Source of the DNA: Pseudoips prasinana
Taxonomy: Eukaryota; Arthropoda; Insecta; Lepidoptera; Nolidae
Direction of reading: 5' to 3'
DNA length: 64,000 bases
Assembly (NCBI GenBank): GCA_951640165.1
Contig: OX621250.1
Span: 15,959,501-16,023,500 of the forward strand
Below are positions 22,301 through 37,300 of this stretch, in pieces. The position numbers were made by a program, and so were the translations under genes. Position 1 is the first letter of the stretch; every line of letters starts with the position of its first letter. The notes below the pieces were generated by a model, which saw only the letters and a list, made by a program, of their open reading frames with translations, was not told where the DNA came from and searched no databases.

Positions 22301-25300
22301 ATCTTATTTTTCAACAGACATAACAGTAATCCTGTTTTCTTCTTAACGTTACGACGACAAATTTTGTTAAATTATAATGTTGAAGATAGACATCCATTAA
22401 GTACTCCTGCGTGCTGGTGCTATGTCACCTCGTTTGGGCTACACAATCCTAGACCCTCGACAATCCAGGCTGTACTAACCGGAAGTATAGTTAGAGATCT
22501 CCAAACGCTACCTTCTGTTGTTCTGTAAAGCAATGGAAACCTCCTAGCCAGCACTAAACGTCATGTAAAAATATCAAGCGTTCATGATTTTCTAAACAAT
22601 AACATGTAATAAAATGCAATAAAACTATATGATTAAAACATGTTCAAGTATTGTCTCTGCACTATAATATTTGTCGCGTATTTTGAAGCCGTATTATGTA
22701 CGTATAACTTTTGAAGATTAAGATTACAGATTCCAGGATTGAGTCCACAAAAGCTGTTGATTCCTGTTTAACATTCAATATTTTGTTCCGATTAGTAGTC
22801 TAGGTACTCGCACGTTTATCTGATAATTCTATTTTATTACAAAGAATTTCAGAAGTAACGTTCAATAACTTATACATATTTATTCATTTTACTACAGTGG
22901 GCGTCTACGGCAAGTGGAAGACCGCTGGCGATATGCGTGCGAAATCTGCCAACACGATCGACTGATAGTTCTTTAAAAGATGGTCTTTACCATGAATACA
23001 AGAAACACGGGAAAGTCGTGTGGGTCAAAGTAGTCGGTCAAAACGCTGACCGATATGCCGTAGTACGTTTTAAAAAACCGTCCGATGTGGAGAAGGCGCT
23101 AGAAGTATCACAAGATAAACTTTTTTTTGGATGTAAGATTTCTGTGGCGCCACATCAAAGCTGTGACGAAGATGCAGATACCGCGAAACCTTACGAGACT
23201 GATATTGATGAATACCACCCGAAGGTGAGATCTCATGACGGTGACTCGTTTTAACTGCATACTGAGGCTTTCGTATTTCGTAAAATAATTAGCTTTAAGG
23301 TCGCTGTATAAATAACGTGATTTTTGACGTATCGGGCGGGAAGTGATACTTTCTTACCAAACCCTTTTTTATTACAGGCTACTAGAACTTTATTTATCGG
23401 CAATTTAGAAAAAGACGTTACGCAACAACAGCTCCGGGAAAAGTTTAAGCATTTCGGTCGAATAATTGAGATCGACATAAAGAAAGGAAGCAGCGGCGGG
23501 GCAGGCTACGCGTTCTGTCAGTACGCGTCGATATCTAGCGTGGTGGAAGCCATCCGCGCCATGGACGGCGAGTACGTGGGCGGGTCGCGAGTGAAGCTGG
23601 GTTTCGGCAAGCCCGTCGCCACGACGTGCGTGTGGGTGGACGGGCTCACCGAGCACACCGAGAAGCAGGTAGATGGTCGGGACCGGGCGGGCGCGCGCCG
23701 CGCGGCTGCCGGCCGGCTACTGAGCGCGCGCTGTGTGCAGGTGCTGAGCGCGGTATCGCGCTGCGGCGGCGCCACGTCGGTGTGCGTGGACCGCGCGGCG
23801 GGCGCGGCGCTGGTGCACTTCGAGCAGGCGGCGGCGGCGGGCGCCGCGGTGCGCGAGCTGCGCCGCGTCGCCGCTCAGGTGTCGGCCGCTGAGCCCGACC
23901 ACCCGCGCCTCTGTGTCGACTACGCCTCGCGCGAATGCCAGGTGCGGGACTATCACGCTTAATTTATACATTCATTTTAAGCGTTTTTTTTTCAGTCTTT
24001 GTGACCCGAATATTTGTTAATCAGGAGGCGTTTTACGAACAGCTGGAGAAACACGGCGGATCGGCAGCATTGACGGGGTCAGAGAGATTGAGCGGCGATC
24101 TCGCCACACGTTATCTGCCCTCCACTCGGCATGAACCCGTTCGGTTCGTATAGAGATATTTATTTTACACTTTCAAGGTGGAGTATGATCCTGTTGGATT
24201 CTGTTGCATTTGTATATTATCTACACGTCTGACGCGACATTGTTTCGATAGGTTCGAAGGGTGCGGCTCACGATCTCGGGCTTCGAGTTACGGTCGTGCT
24301 TCTTCTAGGACTCCGCGCTTCTCTACACTCGAACATTACGATCCAACGGATTATGCGGCGGATAGACGTTACAGGTGAATGGCGACCCATTATGATTATT
24401 TTGTAGAAATTTATTGTTAACGAGGGTCAGGAACAGTAATTAATATAACTTGTGTATGCTCAGGGTATACGACGAGGTTGGTTCTAGTCCGCAGCCGGAG
24501 GACACACCTTACGAAGAGAGACTGCAGTCCGTCGTGGTGTCACCGCACCGCGCGCGGCGACACCGGCGCGACTCCAGTCCCGAGGAGCGCAAACACTCTA
24601 AGGTAAGTACTTTGATGACTAGCCGAGCGTGTGACACGCGCCGCTGAGCTCCAACCTTCCACCTCACACCCATCTTCTATCCTCAGGAACGGCCCCTGCG
24701 AACAGCGCGCCGGTCACGCTCGGGCTCGCGGGGTGGCTCAGGTCACGGTGCGCGGCGACGCCACCGGCGGCGGCGGGATGGTTCGGGCTCGCACTCACGT
24801 GCAGGCACGCCTCTGCGCGACGAGCCTGACGCACCACCCGCCGAACCGCGCCGCGCGCCTCGCGAACGTCCACCACTACCCATGAGTCTACCGCTACCCA
24901 AGTTTGCAGCGCAGCTGCTGCGTGCCGTACCACCTGCGCCGCGCCCCGCACCGGCACCCGCGCCTGACTCACCGCCGCGGCCGCCCTCAGCCTCGTCTTC
25001 CAGCGCTGGCTCTGCACCACATTCACCATCGCTCGAGGAGCGCATCCGCAGTCTTGACGAGAAGTTGAACGGCTCACGCGCCCTCACTGATGCGCCCGAC
25101 CGCGCTCGGCTGCGCCACCGCCTTCTGGAAGTAGACATCAACGAGGTGAAGCCATCGGAGGTGGTACGATCATTGCTCGCTAAGCGCTCCGTGTTCGACG
25201 AGGACTCGGAGAGGCTGGAGGGAGCGCGCGCGCCTAGTCCGGGCGGCAGTCCGCGCGGGCGCTCTGCGCCGCTTACGCCGCGGGCGCTGCGCTATCCATT

Positions 25301-28300
25301 CCCAGCGCACCCGCCACCTGTGCCGCCAGCCACGCCACCGCCCCGCCCTCCCCGCACTCCTGAAAGAAGACCATGTTCGCCACCGCCAATCGACGAATTC
25401 TTCCGATCGAAATCTACTGAGAGAAGATCCAGAGACACGTATCCGGGCGATGATGCGGAAGATAAGACTTTGACTGTGGTTGACCGTAAGGAGTCTAAGG
25501 ACGACCTTGAAGACGACGGGGTCGGCCGGCGAGATCGAGATAGTATCAATGCCAGCGCGCCAAGCTTTCTTCGTGGCCAGGCGATAAATGCAATGGATAG
25601 TAAACAGCCCGCTAAAGTGGATTATTTCGACTCAGAAGTTCGGACGGATATTTCTTTACAACACATAAGTTCGGATACTATTGCTACTAGTGCGCGGGAC
25701 GTAATGGATATGTTACTGAAACAAGTGGAGAGTTCTTTTCACTCTCACGTGACGCATGAATCGCAGTTTGATAAAAGGTGTAAATTCAGCAAGGATATAG
25801 TGAAATCTGAAACACATAAACAAGAAGAGAAATTTAAAATAGATAGTGACAATAAATTAGATCTTTTATGTTCAACGGACAATTACAAAAGCAAAGAATC
25901 ACTTGATAACGAAATAGCTAAAGAGTTGATTGAGTTCGAGATGCAACAAAGTCATCTCAACGCAATTAATTCAATAAAAACAAACACTTTAGAATTGACT
26001 CAAGACATCATAAAAACGGAAAAAACAGAGAAAGTTTTGAAGGACCGTCATAGCCACAATTACCATCACAACATAAAACTTGAAAAAGAAAACATTCAAT
26101 TTGATAAGTCATTTGAAAAGGAAAAGAACTTACATATAACAGCCTTTGAGAAGGCATTTGAAAAGGAAAAGAACGTGCATATCACAAGTTTTGAGAAGTC
26201 ATTTGAAAGGGAGAAAAATTTAATCATAACGAGTTTTGAGAAGTCCTTTGAAAAAGAAAAGAACGTAGATGTCACAACCTACGATAAGTCATTTGAAAAA
26301 GATAAGACTCAAAACGTAACAATGTTTGTTAAGTCTCTGGACAAGGATAAGTCCGTAAATATAACAGCGTATGATAAATCAAGTGAAAAAGAAAAGAACC
26401 TAAATGCTATAGCGTGTGACAAGTCATTTGTAAAAGATAAGACCTCACATATTACTGGTTTTGATAAATCTCAGGATAAAGAAAAGAATTTTAATAACAC
26501 GATGTGTGATAAGAAGTTGGAAAAGAATTTGAACGTTACGAGTTTCGACAAGTGTTTTGAAACAGAGATAAATACGGGGAATTTCGATAAGCTGATGGAA
26601 AAGTCCTCACATGCTAAGAGTTTTGAAAAGGAACGAGACGTACATACTGCAACGTTTGATAAACAATTAGAAAAGGAAAAGAATGTACACGTTAAGAGGT
26701 TTGAAAAAGAAAGGGACTTAGAAACTGGGACATTTGAAAAGACGCTGGAAAACGAAAAGAACTTACACGTTACGAGTTTAGATATGTCTTTTGAAAAAGA
26801 AAAAAACTTAAACATTACGACGTTCGATAAGTCGTTTTCGAAAAATACCGTAAACATTACATCGTCCGATAAGTCATCTGAGAAAGAAAAGAATTTAGTA
26901 AACATAACGACGTTTGATAAGCCGTTTGATAAAGAGAAGAACTTGACTGGAAGCGCTTACGATAAGTCTTTTGAAAAAGAAAGACACGCAAATGTTACAA
27001 CTACTATGACCTCTTCTGTTGAAAAGAAAAATGTAGACTCTGAAAAAAACTACGAAGATCGTGTTAAAATAGATCATAAAACCAAACAAAACAAGGAAAG
27101 ATCAGACAGGGATAAACATGAATCTGACAGGGACAAACTAAAATCTATTAAATCTGAAAAAATTACTGATAAGGAAAAAAGGTCAAAGGAAGAATCAAAT
27201 GTTGATAAACTACAGCTTGATAAGATGGAGAAGATAAAAACTGAGAAAGATTTAGAAAAAACCATAAAGGATAAAAGTGAAAAAGAATCTGAAAAATTTA
27301 AAAGTATAGAAGAAAAGTCGTTCCGGCATGATCACCATAAAAAAGATAGAAGTGACAAAGATAAAAGAAAAGATTCTACAGATATGGATCCTTCTTCATC
27401 AAAAATGAAAAAAGATGATAAACACAAGCATGATAGGGCTAAGAAAGATAGTGACTCCAAAAGAGACAGTAAGAAAGAAAGCGAATCAATAAGACATCGT
27501 AAAACTTCCAGAGATGAAACTACAAGGGAACTGTGTCGGAAAGATTCTACTGATTCTTCAACTTCAAGAGCTTCACACGAATCGTCTAAACTGAAGGACT
27601 TAGAAAGCTCTGAAAGCAAGGAAGATTTCAAACCAAAACTGAAGCAAACAGACATATTCGCGAAGCTAGATGACGAGAAAGAATTATTTATAAAGACTGA
27701 AATTAAGGAAGAAAAAGACTCTGGGAATCAAAGTAAAGTGAAAAATGAAAATACTCAGGATAATTGTATAAAATCGAAGCCAGATGTAAGTGAAAAACAG
27801 AGGCATTATTCCCTTGATTCACCGAGCGTAGATTCCAAACGAAAAGAAAGATTAAATTCATGTTCAAGTTTACCTTCTAACATTGGTCATAAAAGACGGA
27901 TGTCATCTCAAGATAGCTTCGATTCTTTCAATGACGATATCAAAAAATGTAGGGGTGACGCAAAAATTCCTCAAAGAAGAGATTCTAAAGACTCTCGTAG
28001 TGAAAATAGACACAAAACAACAAAATTTAGCAAAGATCATTTTGCCAAGATAATAGAAAGTAAGACAAAAGATGATAAGAAAACTCAAGTAAAACCTCCC
28101 GATGACATCTTCTTTGACTTCAAAGATAACGAGTTGAAAGACCAGAAAATTAATGACCGAACGAAATTATTGAAAAAGAGTCCCAAAGAAGATATAGATG
28201 AAAAATCTGTCGATACCGCACCAGAAGGTCTGCGGAACGATTTACACTTTCTGGCAATTTTAGAACTGAGGTCCAGTGAAGAAGACGAAAGACAAAGAGC

Positions 28301-31300
28301 TCTAAAAAAAGAGATGAAAGAAAAAAAGCGTATCCAACAATTACAACAAATCCAAGAACTTCAGATGCAACAGGATGCATTGCAGCAAGCTGAATTTATG
28401 GGTAAATCAAAAGATGACAAAAGGCAAAAGTGCGATGAAAGGAAAAAGGATGCTGCTCGTGAAAAGCGCATGTCGACAGATCGCAAAAGTAGAGATGAGA
28501 AAATTGATAATAGCAAACGTAAGAATCGAAAACCACAACATAGCAGTGATAGTAATTCTGATTCTGATGAACCTAAAAAACATTCTATATTTGATATTAT
28601 CGATGACGGGCCAACGTATATATCAATGTATGACAAAGTGAAGGCACGGTCATGTAAAAATATGCAAAAACAGGAAGAGGAAAAGCGTCAAGAAAAAATT
28701 AAAGCGAAATTTAGTCAACTAAAACAAAGTCGCGCCAAACGCGAAGAAAAGAAACGATCTAGTTGGGATGAAGATAGTGACTCTGATCAGGATAGGAAAA
28801 AGCATCAAAAATCCTCTATGGACAATTCATCTGATGAAGATCATATAGTGATACATACAAGGAGGCGAGAAAAATCACATGATTACGACCGTCAAAAAAT
28901 GGATGAATATTTTGATGGCAGTACCAATGAAGAAGATATACGCAATAAGTTATCTCGTAAAAATTCTAGAACTCGAATAATTTCTGATACTTCAGACGAT
29001 GAAGTATCTAAAAGAAGTCTAAGTAAAAGTCCCAATTTTCTTGACGAAATTAAAAAAGATTTGTCAGACGTTGAAACCATGCAAAGGAATAAAACTATTG
29101 ATAATAGAGATTCTATAGAGACTAATTGTAAGAGGAACTCTATATTAAATTTATTTGGAAAAAGCGATAGCGATGATAGTAAATTGAAATTAAATATTGG
29201 AAATGACAACGGGTATAAATCTAGCTATTTGAAATCTTTATCTAATGACTTTTCATCAGAAAATGAGTCAATATCTAATAAAATCAGTGAAAATAGAAGA
29301 AGACATAAGAAAAAGCAGAAAAAGCACAAGCCAGTGTACTCTGACGACGAAACCAAAGTTGAAAATAGTGACACCAGCTTGCTAGAAAGTGAACATAAAC
29401 ATAGAAATTCAGAAAAGCAAAGGCGCCATAGTAACAAGAAGGATAAGAGGAAAGATAAATTACGCGATAGCATTGACACAGATGATAATCGCGATGAAAG
29501 GAATAAGTTGAAAAGAGATAAAAAAATTGCCAACAATAATTTTGAAATGATCACAGATGCCGTCACCAGCATGAAAAAAGATGGAAAGATGGAAGACATT
29601 TTCGGGCCATTGTCGGATGAATCTGATAGAGATACACGGATCCATGCATTAAGTAAATCGGATTTTAATAATCACGACATTGATTCTAATGCTAGCACAA
29701 ATCATTTAGATTATAAATTGAAAGAAAAGGATGACAATAAACGAAGGAAGGAGAAAAAACGTAAAGAAAAACGGTATTTTAAAGATGATGACAACAGCTT
29801 AGATGTTGATGCTGTAAGTAAAGCAATTGAGGCTAGACTTTTTGCCGATTCATTGTTAGATGATGACACCCGAGTAAAAGTAGCAACACTTTCTGAAAGT
29901 GTTGACAAAATTGAACATAATGATATTAAGTATGCAGAAAGCAACATAATAAGCGAAATAGCAAAGCATGAAAAGTTCAAGCGAGAATGTAGAGAGAGGA
30001 AGAAGAAAAAGAAGAAAAATAGGGAAGATCGACAAAGTCGTAAGGAACATCATCACATTTACCATCAAGATAAAATAGAGAAATCAGATCATCTGGACAT
30101 GGATATCATCGAGTCATCTTCTAAGACTATGTTACTCGACATACCCTTGCCAAGTGAACCACAAAATGTGAATATGTTTGATAAATTGAATGATTGTAAA
30201 GCGCACTTAGAATCTCATAGTTTACCTCGCCTGACTGATAGTCCACCAATAATAATACAATTACATGAAAATACCGATTCCAAAAGTGTTGATGCAACAA
30301 ACATTATAGTCGATGACAGTAAAATGGAAGTCGTCGAAAGTAAAGAAATAGAGATTGAAGAAATCCCCATGCCACCACCATTTTCTACAGAAACAATTGT
30401 AACAGATTTAAGTGAAGTACCCTTGCCGACAGATCCCTTACCCAGCCAATTAAGTCATAACATGGACGAATTCTTGAAAAGTTTTAACAGCGATGGTGAT
30501 TTGTGCGAAGACGCAGTGCGTAATATAACCAACTCTGAAAAAGAAGAAAAAACTGAAAAATCTTCCGATTTGGTCGATACACTAGCTTGTAAAGCAGACA
30601 AGAAACTAGAAGAAAAACCAAGAGCCATCATATCCCAAGAAGAAACCGCAGACGCAGTTGCCGCTTTGTTAGGTGAAAGCTTTGGAGGTAAAGCGAACGC
30701 ATTCTCTGCCTATGAAGAATCTGATAATAGCTCTACACATCAGAATGTATCCGAAACCAGTACCATTGAGAATGAAAATATTCCCGAAGAAGACGCAGAA
30801 GAGATGAGACAAGCTGTTCAGAATCTGAATGCCAGTGAAATGGAAATGAAACCTGATACTCCCGTGTCAGATAATGACTTATTATTGATAGACACTGACA
30901 CGGAGGAAGCCGATGAAACTGCTCAAGATGCTATAGAAAAATTACCTGTGAATATTATAGCTACCAATCAAGCTCTAACATCTACGCCCGTAACTACAAA
31001 ATGTGTACCACAAGTGACTACGACCATCGTGAGTGTCACTAAACCTAGCGTTGTTCATGCTGTCAGTACTACTGCAAGCAACCCTACCAGTAAGGCGAAT
31101 GACCCTGACGTTAAAATCCAATTGGCTAAAAGAGAGAACGTACAAATTATTACATCAACCGCCACACCTGTAATAACATCGTGGACATTAACTAATAAAA
31201 AGATGTTAGAACCACATATTCTGAATCTACAAGGCAATTCTATACCGGTTAGGGACAAAAATGAAACGAAACCGACTCATATAACGGCTAATATTGTTCA

Positions 31301-34300
31301 AATAAAAGGACCACAGAGCCCGAGTGTCCAGATAAACAATCCTTCAAGACCTATTTTAACACCCGCTCGAGTAAATGCTCCGTATCAAGTTATCAATCAG
31401 ATGATACGTACGCAGGTACCAAACATGCAACCACCGACTATTAAAATCCCTGAGCCCATAATCTATCAGAAATCGCAAGGGATTGTAATTTCACCAAGAA
31501 TGTCTAACGACCCTAGATTGCAGAGTCCGAAGGCTAGTCCACAGAGAGATGGTATGACATCACCGCGTCTCACTATTTTAAGTTCATCGCCGCAAAGTAT
31601 TAACTCTGTAGGCATGGCTTCGCCAAACGCTATACAGCAGAGGTCCCCTGGTCAAGTGACTGTTGTGAGAATGCAGCAACCACCATTGAGTCCCATTCAA
31701 GCAATGCATATGACACACGGGGCGAGAACTATGTTGTCACCAAATAGACCGAATTCAGTATTAGTGCAAACACAAGGAACACCTATTCATTTTAATCGGT
31801 TACCCGTAACGCCAGTACTGGCTCCAATTTCGAAGCAATTAAATGTTAATAGCATAGTCCAACCAAACAAGGGAATTAATGTTACCACTTCCCCTTTGAT
31901 GCAGGCACAGAAAGTTATTGCGGGGGACGTTAGAAAGACTGACCATAGAAATATTTCCGAAAATAGTAGTACTAATGAGGGATCTAAAATTATTTTGTCG
32001 CCAACAAGTATTCAGCGAAGCCCTAACCCAACAGTAATGGCTCAAAACCGATTGATTTCAATGCAGAATACCTTGCACATCGGTAATATTAATTCTGCAG
32101 TTCACTTGAATAATAAAGTGCTGATAAACACTGTAAGTCAACTAAACGATAAACGGGAAATTAAAACTCAGAAATGTGAACAAAACAATCATATCCCTTA
32201 TGGGTCTACACCAATTATTCATGTAGCAGGTGTCAATACATCAACGCCGTCTATTATTCAAAGTGGTACAAAACCTGTGAGTCTTCACGACACAAATACC
32301 ATCAGCAGAAGTCAAGGATCGAATGTGATACATTCCTTAAACTCGCAAAGGGTATTAACATCAACATCATTGGGAAATGTTATACAAATAGACCCTAACA
32401 AAGGAACAAAGATGGCAACAGTTAGACCGCCGTCAGTGTTGACTAAATTAGAACTAACCACTTCTCCAACAACGACAACTACTAGTATCTCCAGTATCTC
32501 ACCCTTGTTATTAAAAACTAGCCCAACAGCCATCAAGCTATGTACTAAATTTGATAAAGATAATGCAGAAGCTATTTCTCCGGGAGTGTTGCAGAATCAT
32601 ATCAGACGAGAGATTGATAGCAAAATTGACGACAAATCCGATGGAACTAAAACAGTTGACACAATAATACATGATTCTGTTAAAGAACAAAAAGATAGGC
32701 AAACCATACCTCCGGCCGAACATATTACTAAATGCGAGACTGATTTCGAAGAACTGTTGAAAGATAACACTAATGAAATTAAAATTACTAATGATCCTGA
32801 GAAGAAATTGGAAGTTAATGTTGGGAAAACTATAACTCTTATAAATAGAGCTAGTACCAATCAAATTCCTGATTCAGAAAAAGGTGTAGATTGTTTGACA
32901 AAAGAAGGTAATGAAACTAAAGAAGTTGCACCATTGACATCATCCACTAAAATTGAAATAGACGAGAAGACCAGCAATGAATCAAACAGTATAGTGTCAG
33001 ATGTTATTAGTATCGATAGTCACGTTCAAATTCCCTCAAAATCTGATAATTCCAACAAAATGAAGGATAGTTCTACATCTGGAAATGATGACAAAAATAT
33101 TTCCGTTGAATGTGAAAACTCTTCAAAATTAGATGATGACGTTAAATCTGATAAACCCAAGTTTCTTACTTTATCGCCAATGGAATCTGACACAATTGAA
33201 AATCAGATAAAAAACGATGAAAATGATTCGTGGAGCGCTAAAGATGTGAATATAGAATCTGTTATTAAAAAAGTAGATTCTTTGTGCAATGACAATTTCG
33301 AAATCAATAACAAGTTAGAAGAAAAAAATACCGAAACTATTGATTCAGCAAAATTTGATTCTCTTCCTGATAAAATCGTTGAAAATAGTACACCACACAT
33401 AAAACCTACTCTGGTTAATAAACAATTGGAACAAATAGAAAATGCTATGGCAACCAGTGTTATTGAACAAACTGGTATCTCTGATAGGGTGGTCCCCTCT
33501 ACACTTACCACTAAAAGAGGTGGCCGAAGTGCAAGAGGTAGACGTTTGGATAAAAATCAGGATAGGGTTCAAACACGTCAGATATCTAAACCACGAGGAG
33601 GCGCTGCAACTAAGAGAGGTGGCCGTGGTAGAGCGAAGGTAGATAAGAAAATTAAAAGTTTGGTCAATAGCACTTCCAGCAACATGCCGGGGGACGTATA
33701 TGATTTCCACGAAGATTCTGGTGATGAAACATCTACTTCTCCCCATAAATCAGAAACGCGACCCAGACTTATTTTAACGATCAAAAGCCCACTTTCTGGC
33801 CATTCTAATATTGCTACCTCGACGCTCAGTATAACCCAAAAAGATCAACCGAAATTACCTGAAAAACCTAAAGAAGAGAAAAATGAGGAATTCGTTTCAC
33901 CGTCGCCAAATACTCGTAAGTCTAGAAGACTGCAGGAGAAAGACGTTCATCGGACTACTGTAGATGACGTGATCGATGACGTCATAAAGGGACCACCCGG
34001 TCAAACGAGAAATGGAAAGGAGACCAACAAAAAGAGACCGACGAGGCAGGCTGCGGTGAAAGTGAATCAAGAGAAGATTATGGGAACTGATACGCGAAAG
34101 TCTCCTCGAGGCGTGAAAAGGACTAGAGACCGTAGTATGTCGGACGCATCCATCGACAGCGGAGACGAGCGGCTTTCGAAGGAAGGCCTCAAGGACGCTA
34201 AAACGCCGCGCGTTGATGAGCTAGAGACCGTCGTGGTGCCGCGCCTCGCGCCTCCGCCCGTCACTCTGCCCGCCACTCCAGCCACTTCTTCCGTTTCACA

Positions 34301-37300
34301 GCTTGTCACGCCCGTTCCAATACCGTCGCCGGTTCCCGCACTCGCGCCCGGCCCTGTTATCGTTTCAACGCCAGCCCCTACTCTCGTTCCGGCGACGATC
34401 CCGACTCCCGTCCCGACACTAACCGCCGCTCCCGCACTCCCACCTGCACTGGCGCCTGCACTCGCACCTGCGCCCGCATCCATTCCGATAACCAAACCTC
34501 CCAAGAAGATGATCTCCGAAATCAGCGCGAAGCTGGCAAGCGCCTTTGAAGCGGCCGCAGCCGCCAACCCTTGCGACCGCGCCGGCGTCGAAGACGCGGC
34601 GCCCCCGTCCCCCGTGCGAGCTGGTGGCGGCGGGGACGCGCCAGGTGCGCACGTGGCCCTCGGCACGGAGGCCACGGACGCGCGCGTGCAGTCGCCCGCG
34701 CTGCCGCACCGGCCACCCTCCACGCCTGCCACGCCGTCCACGCTGCGTGCCGCCGACCGTGCCACGCCCGTGCTCATCAGGTCGGTGGGAGATCCGGCGG
34801 AGGCCCGCGCCGCGCGCGACCGGCTGGAGCTGAACGCGCCGTTCGTCCGCAGGGGCGGCGAGGGCGACAGCGCGGCGGGCGCGGGCCGCGCCTTCCGCGG
34901 CTACTCGGGCACGCCGTCGCTGCCGCGCGGCGCTCACCTGCCCACGCCCGAGCTGGCGCTGCACCACCACCTCGTCAAGCAGGTCGCCGTGGTCGGCCCG
35001 CAGCCGCAGCCGCATCCACATCATGCCGGTCAGTTTACCTACCGCATTCGTAATGAAAACTAATATTCAGTTTCTAAGCCACATTGAGTTGATAATGATG
35101 AATCTACTATAACTATAATGATGAATAAACTAATATTTAAATTAACCTTAACTTCTCACGATTTATTCGGTGATAATTCGGTATATTCACTCCAGCAGAG
35201 GAGAAAAGAGCTAAGTCTACAAATTTGACAATAATTAGATTACCATATTTTTGGACAGCTAGATAAAATACATAATATGAAACATACCAATCTATATTTC
35301 ACATTATATAATTTATAGAACGAAAAATATTATTGAAGCTCATAATTATTTATGTATTTTTTTCTTTCAAGAAAAGAATATTCAACTGTTTTTTTATTAT
35401 TGTTTCCGCTTACTAATCAAGAAAATATTATTTTTTTATTTGAACTGGAATGTCAAATAGGTTGATAATGAGAAACCGCGAAATATTAAGTTTATAGCTT
35501 CTCTATAATAGGCATAGGAATACGTTGAACGTCAAATTACCTATAACACTGTTACTTAAATATTGTGGGCGTAGTGTTATGCACAAGCTGGCAGAGGCAG
35601 AATCTTATTTAATGATAGATTAGCTTTAGTAATGGTGGGTGTCCTACTAGTTCAAATGTAAAGTGACATTTTAAATAGAAGAAACAAGTTATTCAATTAA
35701 TTAATAGAGCTCTGAATGAAGCAGTAATGCCTTCAATCAACCAACCACCTTGTTAAATACCTATAACAAAAAACACTGACATACACTGACATACTGAAGT
35801 GCGTGTTCGTACTTACAAATGCCGACTTTTTTTATCCATGTTTAATATATTTACAGGTGCCGCTTCCAGAGTCGCAATCGCCAGTGTACCGTCTATTAGT
35901 CCTCAAGGCCAGATGGGCATGGTAATTATTATTATTATGTCGTTCTGCTTACTGAATATTGAATGTAACTGTGTGTAAAGTGCAAATTCTGTTCATGCTA
36001 TCCGGAACAGTCGGCAGAGTTAGTTAGAAGTCCTCCACCGGCTCATCAACAAACATCTCCTGTCACTTTGGTATACCACAATGTAATGATAGTTTTTAAT
36101 CATTGAAAGCTTTAATTTTTTTTCACTAGAATGTAAACGCGTAACAAAATTAACTATAAATATTTGAAGAGAACAGAGACCATTCGGTAGTTAATTTGAA
36201 TTTGGCATTGTTATTAAAAGCTTCATTTGGTTGTATGTGCAAAGGCGCCCTACAACAAAAGAACAAGAAAATAAATTACGCGTTTTATTAGTGACTTTAA
36301 AACTGTCACAGAGATGATATTGAAATTTTGATATTTAACTTCTATGGTTTTCTCGGCACTTTTCAAGCACCATGACCACTAAATGACTGAACTGCGAGTG
36401 GATACTTCTATTTAGGAACCGAAAACTCTTTTCTTACTTGTTTGACATTGTCACGCACGTCCGACGCTGTGTATGTACTTCAGCTAAACAGCAAAATCTC
36501 ACTCAAGTGACCAAACACCCTTGACTATGAGACAATAATGAAATATCTTTGTTTACGTTTCGTTATATTATTGGAATGTCTAGGCATTTTCCATTCTTAC
36601 AATAGACTCTGAAGTCGATCGTAAATTTAGGAAGTGTGAGGCATCTTTATTTTGTGATGCCCTTATCGGATACTCCAACAATTTTCTGATTTCAATAACA
36701 TTTTAATAAAATAGAGATGATAAACTGAATGGCTGACAGAGATTACGAACTTCTTTTGGATTTTCCACTACTTGAGGTTTGTCGACAACTCCGCATATTA
36801 GATCTACACCTTGCTCCAACCCCATGTTTAGATTAAGCTAAGATGATGGCCATCCATTACTACTAAACGAGTACTATTTATATCTTATCGGATTTTGGAA
36901 AACCGCTCAATCAAGTTCGATAAATATATAGTAATAAATTGACAGTTTATCGATCATTGGTTTTCGGGAGACAAGTAAAACGAGTGGATACTAAAACAAA
37001 CAAATTTTCTGTTTAGAAAGTCTTCTTCATACACTTAATCTTTAAAACCGTCTGATTTACTTCTTCAAATATTTACGGTTTGTTTTGTTACATGGTAGAT
37101 ATGAAAAGACTTGGTGGCAAAATATATTAGTTAAACCGGGTAATTATCACTAAACACCATCATTACATCTATACCGGTGCCAAGCATTCCTAATTAATTT
37201 TCCGTTTTCGAGAGCCATTGCCTGAAAAGAACTTGAAATTGTGGTCCATCTTGATCCCTTTGATAACCATTATGCAAGGCGGGTCAAGCACATTCAAGTA

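Noticed and set aside
23405..25141. Many overlapping GC-rich open frames on both strands across spen exons
   Set aside because: They are Arg/Ala-rich shadows of the coding strand with no family signature; the plus-strand spen frame explains the region.
26471..33746. Numerous minus-strand frames rich in Ser, Phe and Leu
   Set aside because: They are the antisense of Lys/Glu/Asp-rich spen codons and have no start, splice or domain support.
24882..35063. A single 3,393-codon gene starting at the ATG at 24882
   Set aside because: The frame continues upstream to an acceptor at 24686 with the correct phase, and a donor at 35029 joins further exons ending in a complete SPOC domain. It is an internal exon of spen.
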